Source of the DNA: Plantibacter elymi (nom. nud.)
GTDB lineage: Bacteria; Actinomycetota; Actinomycetes; Actinomycetales; Microbacteriaceae
Direction of reading: 5' to 3'
Length of the DNA stretch: 64,000 bases
Assembly (NCBI RefSeq): GCF_900177795.1
Contig: NZ_FXWJ01000002.1
Span: 372,001-436,000 of the forward strand
Under the pieces are notes generated by a model. That model had not been told where the DNA came from and ran no database searches. It saw only the letters and a list, made by a program, of their open reading frames with translations. Both the position numbers and the translations under genes were made by a program. Each line of letters opens with the position of its first letter. The stretch's first letter is position 1. Positions 45,849 through 54,011 of this stretch are shown here, one piece after another.

Positions 45849-47282
45849 TCAAGCTTGGACAACCGCCTGACCGTTCTGCCACCACCGACGCGTGCGGACG
45901 TGCGACTTAATGTAGGTTTGTGTCGCCCGCGGCACGTCATGCGCCAAGTCCAGCGAGGCATCCTCGATGAGCCGTGCAACGGTCTCGCCAGCGATGATGC
46001 CCAGCCGAGCAGGTACGGCATTGCCGACCTGCTTCATCTGCTCTGTCACTGAACCGAGGAACTCCCAATCATCAGGGAACTCCTGCACGCGAGCGCATTC
46101 CACCACCGATAAGACACGAGTCTGCTCTGGATGGCACATGCTCGTACTCGAGTGATTCGGCATGGTTGTTATCGTGGGACTCGGCAGATCCCACGAGAGT
46201 CGCCGCCACCATCCTGAACGTCCCCCCTTGGCATGGTAGGCCCGGCCCATGGACTCCTGCGCGACGTCGTCGGGCAGAGATCTCCAGTTGCCGCCGGTCG
46301 GCACCAGATCGAGATAGTGCTTTTTCCGAGGAGAGAAGTCGAGCAGCGTCGGCTGAGACTCCTGCAGGCCGTCCAGCGCGTCGCGCAACGTTCGATAGGG
46401 AGCGAGCATCGGATCGTCCTGCGCGTGGGTGGGAGTGAGTACAGGCGTGACGCGGCCGAGACGATTCCCGAACACGAGAACCCGCTCGCGAAGCTGAGGG
46501 GCACCATAGTTGACCGCGTTCACTTCGAATGTGTCAACACGATACTCACCCCCGCACATATCGAGGGCATCCGAGAGCCAAAGATCGAAAACGGACCCTG
46601 GCTGTTCCTCCGGTCGCAGGGGTTCCCCTCCCTGGGGCGGCCGTTCGGCGATGGGGCGGTGCTCCAGGGCGGCAGACAGCAGTCCTCGGACGTTCTCCAT
46701 CAGGAAGACCTTGGGCCGAAGCTCACGGACGAAGTCCAGATAGTTCCAGATGAGCTGGCCTCGTGGATCCTGAACACCGCCTCTGCGACCAGCGGTCGAG
46801 AAGGACTGACAAGGCGGCCCCCCCACGAGGACGTCCAGCTCGCCAGGCTTGATCCCAAGTTCAGCCATCAGTTCTCTTGGCGTGTACACGGACAGATCCG
46901 CCTGGATGATTCGGGTGTCTGAAGTACCGAACCGCCCCTGCTCCTGGTTACGTCGCAACGACTTACAGAAGGTCTCCTGAAGCTCAACCGCAGCGAGCAG
47001 GTCAAACCGCCCTGTGCTGTCGAGCCCTACGTCAAGGCCCCCAGCGCCCGTGAACAGCGAAACTGCGGTGAGTTTTCGCTGCATCATCGATCGACCTGGC
47101 GCGGTCTCGTTGGCCGCGTCGGTACCAGCCTCTAGAGTGAGCTGATGCTCGACGGAGTCCCGAATGAACTGGGACAAGCTTTGTGCTCGGCGATCGGCGG
47201 CCACTCTTGCGGAGTTATCCAACGAAGACGGCACGCGGACGCGCCAGAGGGTGCTCGTATCGATACTTGGGTGAATGCTCAC
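45849..47282 (-). CDS. DNA cytosine-5 methyltransferase with N-terminal ribbon-helix-helix domain
   Basis: A 477-residue protein. From residue 70 it is a canonical C5 methyltransferase: SLFTGAGGLD for SAM binding, GGPPCQSFS with catalytic Cys158, LMENVRGL, QLRERVLVFG, a target-recognition stretch, and VGNAVP near the end. Residues 12-47 (LWRVRVPSSL, then a SLSQFIRDSVEHQL helix) look like a ribbon-helix-helix DNA-binding domain. That would let the enzyme bind DNA and control its own gene or the endonuclease gene. The GTG at 47282 gives this extended form; ATG 47087 would give the bare methyltransferase. Confidence 0.88.
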   Translation of the reverse strand: MSIHPSIDTSTLWRVRVPSSLDNSARVAADRRAQSLSQFIRDSVEHQLTLEAGTDAANETAPGRSMMQRKLTAVSLFTGAGGLDVGLDSTGRFDLLAAVELQETFCKSLRRNQEQGRFGTSDTRIIQADLSVYTPRELMAELGIKPGELDVLVGGPPCQSFSTAGRRGGVQDPRGQLIWNYLDFVRELRPKVFLMENVRGLLSAALEHRPIAERPPQGGEPLRPEEQPGSVFDLWLSDALDMCGGEYRVDTFEVNAVNYGAPQLRERVLVFGNRLGRVTPVLTPTHAQDDPMLAPYRTLRDALDGLQESQPTLLDFSPRKKHYLDLVPTGGNWRSLPDDVAQESMGRAYHAKGGRSGWWRRLSWDLPSPTITTMPNHSSTSMCHPEQTRVLSVVECARVQEFPDDWEFLGSVTEQMKQVGNAVPARLGIIAGETVARLIEDASLDLAHDVPRATQTYIKSHVRTRRWWQNGQAVVQA

Positions 47283-47433
47283 AGCATCTAGGGTACTACT
47301 TTTGTGGCCACGATGTCAGTACCCTTGGTCCTGGGCGCTAGGATTCGACGGCACCGAGCGAGCCCCTATGATGTGGATCTCCGCACTCTCACCACGAGCT
47401 GGCTGCCCTCTGCCGCAGATCGCCAGGAACACG

Positions 47434-48180
47434 TCAGGGGTTGCCCTTACCGATCCGCGAGACTACGTCCGCTCTCGGTCGCACCCGGGCTGCGGCTAGG
47501 CAGATCGCTGCTCCGAATGACCATCCGCGGAGAATCACTCGTCGCGAACCGAGATCAACAGCATCCTCGATGACCGCCGCCACCTAGATACATATCGTCG
47601 TAAGCCAACCCCACCCGCAGTGCTTCGAAAGGCTGACCGAAGGAAGCTACGAGGGAGGGCAGCTTGAACTTCTCGACGGTCCGCACTGAGCGCAACGTCG
47701 ATTGCGGGGATGCGCCGAGCACGTGCACATGGATGACCCACATGTCGGACGTGGCGCCGGCGTCGAAGCAACACGCTCCTGACGGCGTCCGGTCATCTAT
47801 GATTGTGTACGGAAAGTCATCGATCGTAAGTGTGGCTCCCGTGAAACGGACCAGCGTCGTATCCGTAGGAGTCCCGCCTCTCACCACCAGCTGATCGACT
47901 GTACCCGCGGGGTGGTCGACCGAGATTACGCCTCTATGAGGACGCGTTCTCCGGTGTCGAACTCCAGAGTGTAGTGACCCGGGAGGGTCGTCACCGTTCC
48001 GATGCCCAACCCAACCGCGCCGCCCGGCGCGGTCGCTTCGGCGGCGTTGAGAACGCTGACGTATCGGATGGGACTGCCGAGCACCAGTCGCCTTGCGGTC
48101 GCGACTCCGACGACGCCCAGAGCAGCAACCGCGGAGGTCAACACGACGCCTGCGATCGCTCCGACGGCTACTAGGCTCAT
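47434..48180 (-). pseudogene. Alpha/beta hydrolase broken by two frameshifts
   Basis: Three frames read as one protein. Part 1 (48180-47926) is an N-terminal membrane anchor and beta domain ending PGHYTLEFDTGERVLIEA. Part 2, in the next frame, continues VISVDHPAGTVDQLVV and includes the family block WVIHVHVLGASPQSTLRSV. Part 3, in the third frame from 47583, reads VAAVIEDAVDLG then RGWSFGA, the Ser nucleophile elbow, and stops at 47434, short of the usual length. One-base shifts near 47,930 and 47,580 join them. Intact relatives sit beside MAB_1171c-like and ImmA/XRE genes, as here. Confidence 0.75.
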
Positions 48181-49142
48181 TGTTCGTCCCCGAGTTCGGC
48201 GAGCGCTGCCATCCACGATTGCGCAGCCTCGACCGTCGCTTGTTCCTCTGAGGCGAGGACTGTACGGGCATTTTCGGCGAGGAGCGCATCCTCGATCTCA
48301 ATGAGTTGGCGGTGCAGCAGCATTTCCGGATCGTCATGGTCGAATCCTTCGCGCTCACGTGTTTCAGCTGGAACGATCCTTCGCCAGATGGCGTCGACGT
48401 CCCGTGCCAACTCACCGACGTGAGCGGACCGTCGACAAGCCGAGAGGCGTCGCGCGATCGGGAGCAGCATGAAGCCGACGCAGAGCAGGAGAACGGCCGT
48501 CGTTAGGAGCAGATCGTACACGCGACCTCCCGCCTGCATGGCCGGTATGGCGCCGATGAGATGCGCAACGTCCATGAAGATCGCCGCCAGTCCGAAGCCC
48601 ACAGCACTGTAGGCGCCGAGCAACAAACAGAGGAGACTCCCCCGGAACCACTTGTCGTCAATCACCAGGAGGGTGCGAGCAATGTGCCAGCTCGATATGC
48701 CGGTGAAGATGGCGATGAACCCCATCTGGGCAGCGTTGAAGACGGCAGCAGCGAATTGGTCTCCGTAGGTGATCATGAACGACCCGGTTGCCAGGGGAGC
48801 ATCGATGAAGATGAAGGACACGATCATGGCCACACCCGCGGTGGCCGCGCCCCCGTACGTCGAGACACGCGTTCGCGAGTGGGGCACTCCCGTTGACGCG
48901 CCGATCGCCGTCACGAGCACGGCGACGCCGGCGACTCGGACAACATCCCCGAGGAGCATCGTGAGGTTCGCGATCGGCAGGAGCGCGTCGACGGCAAGGT
49001 AGACCGCATCGATGTTCATCGTCTGCGCGACAGCCATGAGCACTGTCGCGACGAGACTTCGTTGGCTGGTGCGCCGGCGCGCGGTGATCGCGAGCACGAG
49101 CATGAGCGTCCACATGGTGCCGGCGATGATGAGGGCTGTCAT
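48177..49142 (-). CDS. MAB_1171c-family-like multi-pass membrane protein
   Basis: A 321-residue membrane protein with seven hydrophobic segments in the first 230 residues and a cytoplasmic helical tail containing WRRIVPAETRE, typical of the MAB_1171c group named putative transporter. It is encoded between ImmA/IrrE and the broken alpha/beta hydrolase with four-base ATGA overlaps on both sides. Transport has not been shown for the family. The conserved neighbourhood suggests a signalling or toxin-type unit controlled by XRE and ImmA proteins. Confidence 0.75.
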   Translation of the reverse strand: MTALIIAGTMWTLMLVLAITARRRTSQRSLVATVLMAVAQTMNIDAVYLAVDALLPIANLTMLLGDVVRVAGVAVLVTAIGASTGVPHSRTRVSTYGGAATAGVAMIVSFIFIDAPLATGSFMITYGDQFAAAVFNAAQMGFIAIFTGISSWHIARTLLVIDDKWFRGSLLCLLLGAYSAVGFGLAAIFMDVAHLIGAIPAMQAGGRVYDLLLTTAVLLLCVGFMLLPIARRLSACRRSAHVGELARDVDAIWRRIVPAETREREGFDHDDPEMLLHRQLIEIEDALLAENARTVLASEEQATVEAAQSWMAALAELGDEQ

Positions 49143-49624
49143 CCGAAGAACTCCTCGAGGCAGGTCTGTTGATGTGGTCTCCGGCGAATGCCGGCTGCCA
49201 AGAGATCGGCGAGGAGCTCTGCGTCGACTTCGTCCCGCTCGAGCAAGTTGTCCCGTCCAAAGATGCGGTCGCCGGCTTCGAGCTCGACGCCCGGCAGAAA
49301 CCGATCGAGGCGATCCGCTGACCGTCCGTGTCGATCGTGCTCAAGGAGCAGGTGACCGAGCTCATGGAGGATGCACTGCAGACGGTGCAGGGGCGACGAA
49401 GCCACCGCGTGGAAGATGACACACCTCGAAGCTCCAACGAGCAGCAGCCCACACACCGACGTGCGGTCCAATGCCGCGAGCGGCTGGGTGTCAATGCTCA
49501 CGCCGCGAACGCGCTCTACATGTTCGATCGCCGATGCGAGCGACCGCACCGTTGCGCACTCCTGCTCCTTGAAAACATACTGCGCATGTTGGCGCGCTCC
49601 CACAGTCGTTCTTTCTTCCATCAC
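49139..49624 (-). CDS. ImmA/IrrE-family metallopeptidase
   Basis: A 161-residue protein with the zinc motif HELGH at residues 87-91 followed by LLLEH, and a downstream acidic segment DEVDAELLADLL for the third ligand. ImmA/IrrE peptidases cleave partner XRE repressors on a signal; the XRE gene is next upstream, 29 bases away. The stop overlaps the membrane-protein start. Confidence 0.88.
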   Translation of the reverse strand: MMEERTTVGARQHAQYVFKEQECATVRSLASAIEHVERVRGVSIDTQPLAALDRTSVCGLLLVGASRCVIFHAVASSPLHRLQCILHELGHLLLEHDRHGRSADRLDRFLPGVELEAGDRIFGRDNLLERDEVDAELLADLLAAGIRRRPHQQTCLEEFFG

Positions 49625-49653
49625 GAAATCCCCGTCGTGTTAGATGAGCTGGG

Positions 49654-50331
49654 TTACGGCGATCGCTCACCGCTCAGTTGGGCTGCTATCGCTCGCAGCG
49701 TTGACGGTGCCACGTCGGCGACCATCCGAGCAGCAAGCGAGTCGAACCCTGCCGCGTGCGACGCGCGCGTGAACTCGAGCTGAGCGTCGATTGCGTCGAC
49801 CCGCGGATCCGACAAGGGGCCGGTCAAATAGATGTGATCAACGCCGAGCACGTCTGCTATCTGCGCGAGCGTGTGACTCTGCACTGTCTCGGCCTCGCCA
49901 TCGAGGAGACGGGTCCACGTACGCGGGCTCAGCAGAACTCCGTGACGTTTCAGCTCCGGTGAAATCTCGTCATAGCCCCGACTCGATGACCTCCCCCTCG
50001 CCTGAGCCTCGACCAGCAGGGTTAGCCGACGGCCCACCTCGGTTGCGTCCAGTCGAGGGCTCTGCTCGCAGCCGCTCGGAGTATTTGCTGGCTGCGCAAG
50101 ATGCGACGATTCGGCTTGAGACAGGATCTCGTGAGGAGCGACGTCGAGCGCTCTTGCAAGGCTGAAGAGCGCCGGAACCGGAATCTCGCGGCTTCCGTTT
50201 AGGTAGCGCAGCACGGTCCGTCGAACCATCCCGGCATGGCTACTGAGCTCGTCGAACGTGAGTCCTCGATCAGCCCGCGCCCGCCGCAGCGCTGCGGCCA
50301 CGGCAGCGTTGAAGTCAGATCCGGTGTCCAC
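49654..50331 (-). CDS. XRE-family regulator with two helix-turn-helix regions
   Basis: From GTG 50331 a 225-residue protein. The first HTH (ADRGLTFDELSSHAGMVRRTVLRYL) is a normal XRE domain. A second region around SPELKRHGVLLSPRTWTRLLDG to IADVLGVDHIYL looks like another XRE-type domain. An upstream in-frame ATG at 50382 would add 17 residues encoded by the AT-rich promoter region, so GTG is preferred. It is divergent from the conjugation-side HTH gene, and repeats in the shared control region are likely operators. Probably the target of the adjacent ImmA-type peptidase. Confidence 0.85.
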   Translation of the reverse strand: MDTGSDFNAAVAAALRRARADRGLTFDELSSHAGMVRRTVLRYLNGSREIPVPALFSLARALDVAPHEILSQAESSHLAQPANTPSGCEQSPRLDATEVGRRLTLLVEAQARGRSSSRGYDEISPELKRHGVLLSPRTWTRLLDGEAETVQSHTLAQIADVLGVDHIYLTGPLSDPRVDAIDAQLEFTRASHAAGFDSLAARMVADVAPSTLRAIAAQLSGERSP

Positions 50332-50375
50332 ACAGTCACCGTAGCAAGAGATATCCACAGGGCAAAATATTAGAT

Positions 50376-50405
50376 TTGACATGGTGACCGTATGGTTCCT
50401 AGGGT
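50376..50405 (+). promoter_or_regulatory. Promoter for the 50,412 gene, probably leaderless
   Basis: TTGACA at 50376-50381 and TAGGGT at 50400-50405 with 18 bases between them. Transcription would begin about six bases later, at the ATG itself (50412), so the message would be leaderless. No ribosome site precedes the ATG, in agreement. Confidence 0.65.
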
Positions 50406-50415
50406 GACCGAATGG
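50384..50415. promoter_or_regulatory. Direct-repeat operator candidates over the divergent promoter
   Basis: GTGACCGTATGG (50384-50395) and GTGACCGAATGG (50404-50415) differ at one base and are 20 bases apart, about two helical turns. A related half in the other orientation lies near 50,335 (GTCACCGTA). They cover the -35/-10 spacer and the start, and are good candidates for XRE binding. Confidence 0.55.
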
Positions 50416-50660
50416 ACACCACTCCCCTCACAGAACGGATCGCCGCGGCGGTCCGACAGGCGTTGACCGATCACGAACGGTCCGAGTCCGAGACAGCGCA
50501 CGCGACGTCAATGCACCCCGAAACCCTGCGCGCCAAGCTCGCAGGCGACCTCGACTTCACCATCGGTGAGCTCAGCCTCATCGCCGGCACCATGGGTCTT
50601 CGCGGGGCCGATCTGCTCCCGCTGACGACGTCATCTACGCCAGGCACGACCGATGTCTGA
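50412..50660 (+). CDS. Small helix-turn-helix protein
   Basis: An 82-residue protein. TAHATSMHPETLRAKLAGDLDFTIGELSLIAGTMGL has the layout of an XRE-type HTH. It is the first gene of the rightward operon and overlaps the next gene by eight bases. Likely a control protein of the element. Confidence 0.65.
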   Translation: MDTTPLTERIAAAVRQALTDHERSESETAHATSMHPETLRAKLAGDLDFTIGELSLIAGTMGLRGADLLPLTTSSTPGTTDV

Positions 50661-51669
50661 ACCCGTTGACCAACGCGCAGGCGACGAATCCAACGCAGCA
50701 TACCCACTGGCCGAGGCGGAGTTCATCCGGCCGGAGTTCGACTTCGAGAGCGAGTTCGCCCAGTTCCGGAACTGGTGGGCGCGTGACCCACGGATCGTCG
50801 GGAACGCATTCTCGCTGATGCTCTACCTCGTCACGCACCGACGCACATATCGGATCACGCAGTCCCGAGCCCAGCGAGACCTCGGTCTCGGGAAAGACGC
50901 ATTCAGGGCAGCTCGACGCAAGCTCGAGGCCGCCGGATTCCTTCGTGTCGAGGAGCACCGGCATCCAGCGGGGACTGTCGATGCCGCCGGGCAATCGATC
51001 GCCGGCCACCGCCGCGTGCTGCTGATTCTCCTCGATCCCCAGCAGCCGGAATCAGCAACCGAGGGTGTCGTTGCCGATACCTCGGCGGGTTTCCCTCCCC
51101 CGCTCTTCGACGCCTGGGATGAATCCGACTCTCCATCCCTGCGCGGCACAGCGGCGGGAGCCGTCTCCGCTGCCGACCACGTCGGGTCTTCCTCAGAGGC
51201 CGAACCATCGACGGTTCTCCCGCCACTTAAAGAACATCAATCCCCAGAACACCAATCTTCTTCGACGTCTCCCGGCTTGGAGCTGGCAGCGCAGGCGCTG
51301 CATCCTCGGCTCAGCCTCGTCGCCGTCGAGCGATGGCTGGCGAAGCACGCGCCATCGGTGGACGTGGCCGCGGTCGACGTTCTGGCGGCGAGCGTCGACG
51401 CGATCCATGGTTCGTCTCGCCCGGTCGGCGATCCGGTCGCCTATGTCGGCCGATCCATCTCCAGAGAACCGCGTCGGTGGCCCGCGAATGCTGGTGAATC
51501 AGACGACGGAGATCTCGCCCCGCCTGGTCCCAGACGAATCGGCAATCGACCGCCGACCGTCGCTGAGTGCAGCGCGGACGGGCATCGCTTCGTCGGAACC
51601 TTCCGAGAGGTGTGTGGCACCTGCGGCGAAGAGCGTCCGGACTGGAGAAAGGACCGTGACCGTGAATGA
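50653..51669 (+). CDS. Winged-helix protein with C-terminal CxxC motif, possible replication/maintenance protein
   Basis: A 338-residue protein. Residues 30-105 form a helical DNA-binding part (FRNWWARDPRIVGNAFSLML, TQSRAQRDLGLGKDAFRAAR) like those of element-borne replication or activation proteins. The middle is Ser/Pro-rich and low in complexity. The C terminus has a CGTCGEERPDW zinc-type motif. It lies in a run of overlapping genes at the start of the element backbone. The precise role is not recognised. Confidence 0.6.
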   Translation: MSEPVDQRAGDESNAAYPLAEAEFIRPEFDFESEFAQFRNWWARDPRIVGNAFSLMLYLVTHRRTYRITQSRAQRDLGLGKDAFRAARRKLEAAGFLRVEEHRHPAGTVDAAGQSIAGHRRVLLILLDPQQPESATEGVVADTSAGFPPPLFDAWDESDSPSLRGTAAGAVSAADHVGSSSEAEPSTVLPPLKEHQSPEHQSSSTSPGLELAAQALHPRLSLVAVERWLAKHAPSVDVAAVDVLAASVDAIHGSSRPVGDPVAYVGRSISREPRRWPANAGESDDGDLAPPGPRRIGNRPPTVAECSADGHRFVGTFREVCGTCGEERPDWRKDRDRE

Positions 51670-52483
51670 GCCTGACCTTGCACAGGCGGCGCCTGCTTCG
51701 GCAGCTGTGGTCGATGTATCGCTGCTCACAGCATCATCCGACGCGATCGACCGCATCGGGTTGGACGTCTTCCTGGCCGCAATCGAGTCCACACGTGGCT
51801 ACGTGACTCGAGTCCTCAACCAGCACGCTCTCCACGGCGAGATCGACGCCGCAATGCAGGAGATCCGAGTCGTCGCCTGGCGACGAGCAGAGAGCTTCGA
51901 CCCGACCCGGGGATCCTTCGGTCACTACGCTCAAGGCATCGCAACCAAGGTTGTGCTCGCGACGCGGCGCGAAGCCGCTATTCAGTGCGAACGGTTCACC
52001 GCGGAGTTCGATACGGACCGGCCGGCAGCAGGCGGCGACCCGTTGGACCTCCTGGTGCACCGATTCGAGCAGCGCCGGCGTATCGCGTGGGTGCGGGAGA
52101 CAGTGTCAGAACGGGACTGGACGATCGCCATCGAACTGATGCTCACCGACGAGGCTCGCGCCGACGTCGCTGAACACATCGGCGTCTCCGCCCGCACGAT
52201 CCGTACCGCGCGGGAGAACATCGCCGCCGCCGCCTGGACCGCCAACGCCGCGCTCCGGCTCGCGGACCGCGGGTACCCGAACACTCGGCAGTGCGCGATC
52301 GAGTGTATCCCCGAGACCGACGGCCTGCGCGCGATCGCGCTCTTCCAGCCGGCCATGATGCGCGACGCAGCCGCTGTCGCTCGGATCACCGGCCTGAGCA
52401 AGCACCGGGTCCACAGCCGGATCGCTCACGTACGCAAGCTGCTGACACTCGCCGCACGCATCCTGGATGGAGAGTCCATCTGA
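51656..52483 (+). CDS. Sigma-70-like (ECF-type) protein
   Basis: A 275-residue protein from GTG 51656, which follows GGAGAAAGGA. Its order resembles an ECF sigma factor: a region-2-like part (EIRVVAWRRAESFDPTRGSF then HYAQGIATKVVLATRREA) and a region-4-like helix-turn-helix (ARADVAEHIGVSARTIRTAREN), with a second HTH near the end (AAAVARITGLSKHRVHSRI). It may direct expression of the element's transfer genes. No anti-sigma gene is adjacent. It overlaps its neighbours at both ends. Confidence 0.65.
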   Translation: MTVNEPDLAQAAPASAAVVDVSLLTASSDAIDRIGLDVFLAAIESTRGYVTRVLNQHALHGEIDAAMQEIRVVAWRRAESFDPTRGSFGHYAQGIATKVVLATRREAAIQCERFTAEFDTDRPAAGGDPLDLLVHRFEQRRRIAWVRETVSERDWTIAIELMLTDEARADVAEHIGVSARTIRTARENIAAAAWTANAALRLADRGYPNTRQCAIECIPETDGLRAIALFQPAMMRDAAAVARITGLSKHRVHSRIAHVRKLLTLAARILDGESI

Positions 52484-53637
52484 TGGCGGCGCCGATGCTC
52501 GCGGTCAAGGTCGTTCTGGCGATCGGGCCGAAGAAGCTCTTGGGCGGGGCGCTTGCACTGATGCTGGGCGGACTCGTCGCGACTGCAGCGCTACCCGCGA
52601 TCGCCATCACGCTGTTCGTCCCGGCAGGGAGTGCGCTGCGGCAAGCGCACTGCGCGGCGCCCGGGGCGGTGCCGGCGGGACAACCGACCGGACCACTCTT
52701 GGTCGCCGAGCAGCTCCTCGTCTCCGCAATCGTCGATGCGGCGGCGGCGATCACTCCGGAGCCGAAGGCCAAGCTGGCAGCACTCACCGCGGCGTACGCA
52801 GCATCGAACATGACTGCCTCGACGTCCGACACGATCACCGACGACACACCACTCGGCGTGTACCGGCGCACCGTCCGCGGTGGGTGGGGAACAACCGAGC
52901 AGCTGCAAGACACCGCCACTGCCACCGCACTCATCCTGACCGGGGCCGGCGAGAACCGACCAGGGATCATGAGCGACCCCGCCTGGATCGACGAACCCGC
53001 CGGGTGGTGGCTGTCGACCATCGGCATTCACGCGGAAACTCCGACCATCGCCAGCGCCGAAGCATCGGCCCGAAATGCACTCGCCGTCGTCGAACCAGAG
53101 CTCACGGACGAACAACTGACCGTGGGTGCAGCCTGCAACTACCTGCCGATCGACGGCGACAACCGCGAACTTGCTCTCCGACTGGTCAGCGCGATGGACG
53201 GAGGACGCCTGGTCGGGAGCGACTACCTCCAGCAGCTCCGCAACGTCGCGAACGGAACTGCGCTCACCGACTGCGGCATCGACTCCCGCATCATGCAGAT
53301 CCTGCTCGTCGCGCTGAACACGTTCGAGCAGGTGGCCGTGTCCGACCTCAACCGACGCTGCACCGGCTCGCTCGAGGGAGCCGGCGAGAACTCCTCACAC
53401 TACCGCGACGGCGGCGGCATGGCGGTCGACATCTACGCGCTCAATGGCAGCTCCGTGACAGGCGGTGATGGCCTGTCTCTGCAGTTGTTGGCACTCCTGG
53501 ACTCCGTCGTGCCGCCCGGATCACGAACCGGGCAGTCCAACTGTCGAAACAGCCCCGGATTCACTCATTTCGACGAGTTCGAGGACACGTGCAATCACGT
53601 GCACATCGACGTCGCCTATGCGAATCCGGGGCTGTAG
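52483..53637 (+). CDS. Membrane-anchored M15-like peptidase
   Basis: A 384-residue protein. An N-terminal helix (GGALALMLGGLVATAALPAIAI) acts as a signal anchor. The C-terminal 120 residues resemble M15-type cell-wall peptidases: HYRDGGGMAVDIYAL and the metal-binding CNHVHIDV. In actinobacterial conjugative elements such enzymes open the peptidoglycan for the transfer channel. The ATG overlaps the sigma-like gene's stop (TGATG). Confidence 0.72.
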   Translation: MAAPMLAVKVVLAIGPKKLLGGALALMLGGLVATAALPAIAITLFVPAGSALRQAHCAAPGAVPAGQPTGPLLVAEQLLVSAIVDAAAAITPEPKAKLAALTAAYAASNMTASTSDTITDDTPLGVYRRTVRGGWGTTEQLQDTATATALILTGAGENRPGIMSDPAWIDEPAGWWLSTIGIHAETPTIASAEASARNALAVVEPELTDEQLTVGAACNYLPIDGDNRELALRLVSAMDGGRLVGSDYLQQLRNVANGTALTDCGIDSRIMQILLVALNTFEQVAVSDLNRRCTGSLEGAGENSSHYRDGGGMAVDIYALNGSSVTGGDGLSLQLLALLDSVVPPGSRTGQSNCRNSPGFTHFDEFEDTCNHVHIDVAYANPGL

Positions 53638-53669
53638 TCCACACAGAACGAGGACGGGTAGGCGACCTA

Positions 53670-54011
53670 CTACTTGGCAGCCTCACGGAACTTCTCGAGG
53701 AGTGCGGCGGGGATGCGTCCCCGGTCGGAGACGTCGTGCCCATTGGCGCGCAGCCAGCTACGCGCAGCCGCGAGCTCTTCCTTGTTGCTCCGGCTCGAGC
53801 CGGCAGAGCTGGCCGTCTTCGACCGCGACACGGTGCGCGCTACTTTGAGGTAGGGCTCAAGCGCAGCGCGCAGGGCCTTGTCGTTCTTTTCCGACAGGTC
53901 GATCTCATAGGTCGAGCCTTCCAAGCCGAACGTGATGGTCTTGCCCTCACCCTGCTTCAGCTCAGATCCGTCAAGATCGTCGACGAGGGTGGTGATGACT
54001 TTCTGTGCCAT
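53670..54011 (-). CDS. lsr2: Lsr2-family nucleoid-associated protein
   Basis: A 113-residue protein with the full Lsr2 layout: N-terminal dimerisation strands (QKVITTLVDDLDGSE, TITFGLEGSTYEIDL) and a C-terminal DNA-binding part (AARSWLRANGHDVSDRGRIP) with the RGR AT-minor-groove motif. Lsr2 silences AT-rich foreign DNA. A copy carried within the element would let it quiet itself in the host. It is convergent with the peptidase gene. Confidence 0.93.
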   Translation of the reverse strand: MAQKVITTLVDDLDGSELKQGEGKTITFGLEGSTYEIDLSEKNDKALRAALEPYLKVARTVSRSKTASSAGSSRSNKEELAAARSWLRANGHDVSDRGRIPAALLEKFREAAK

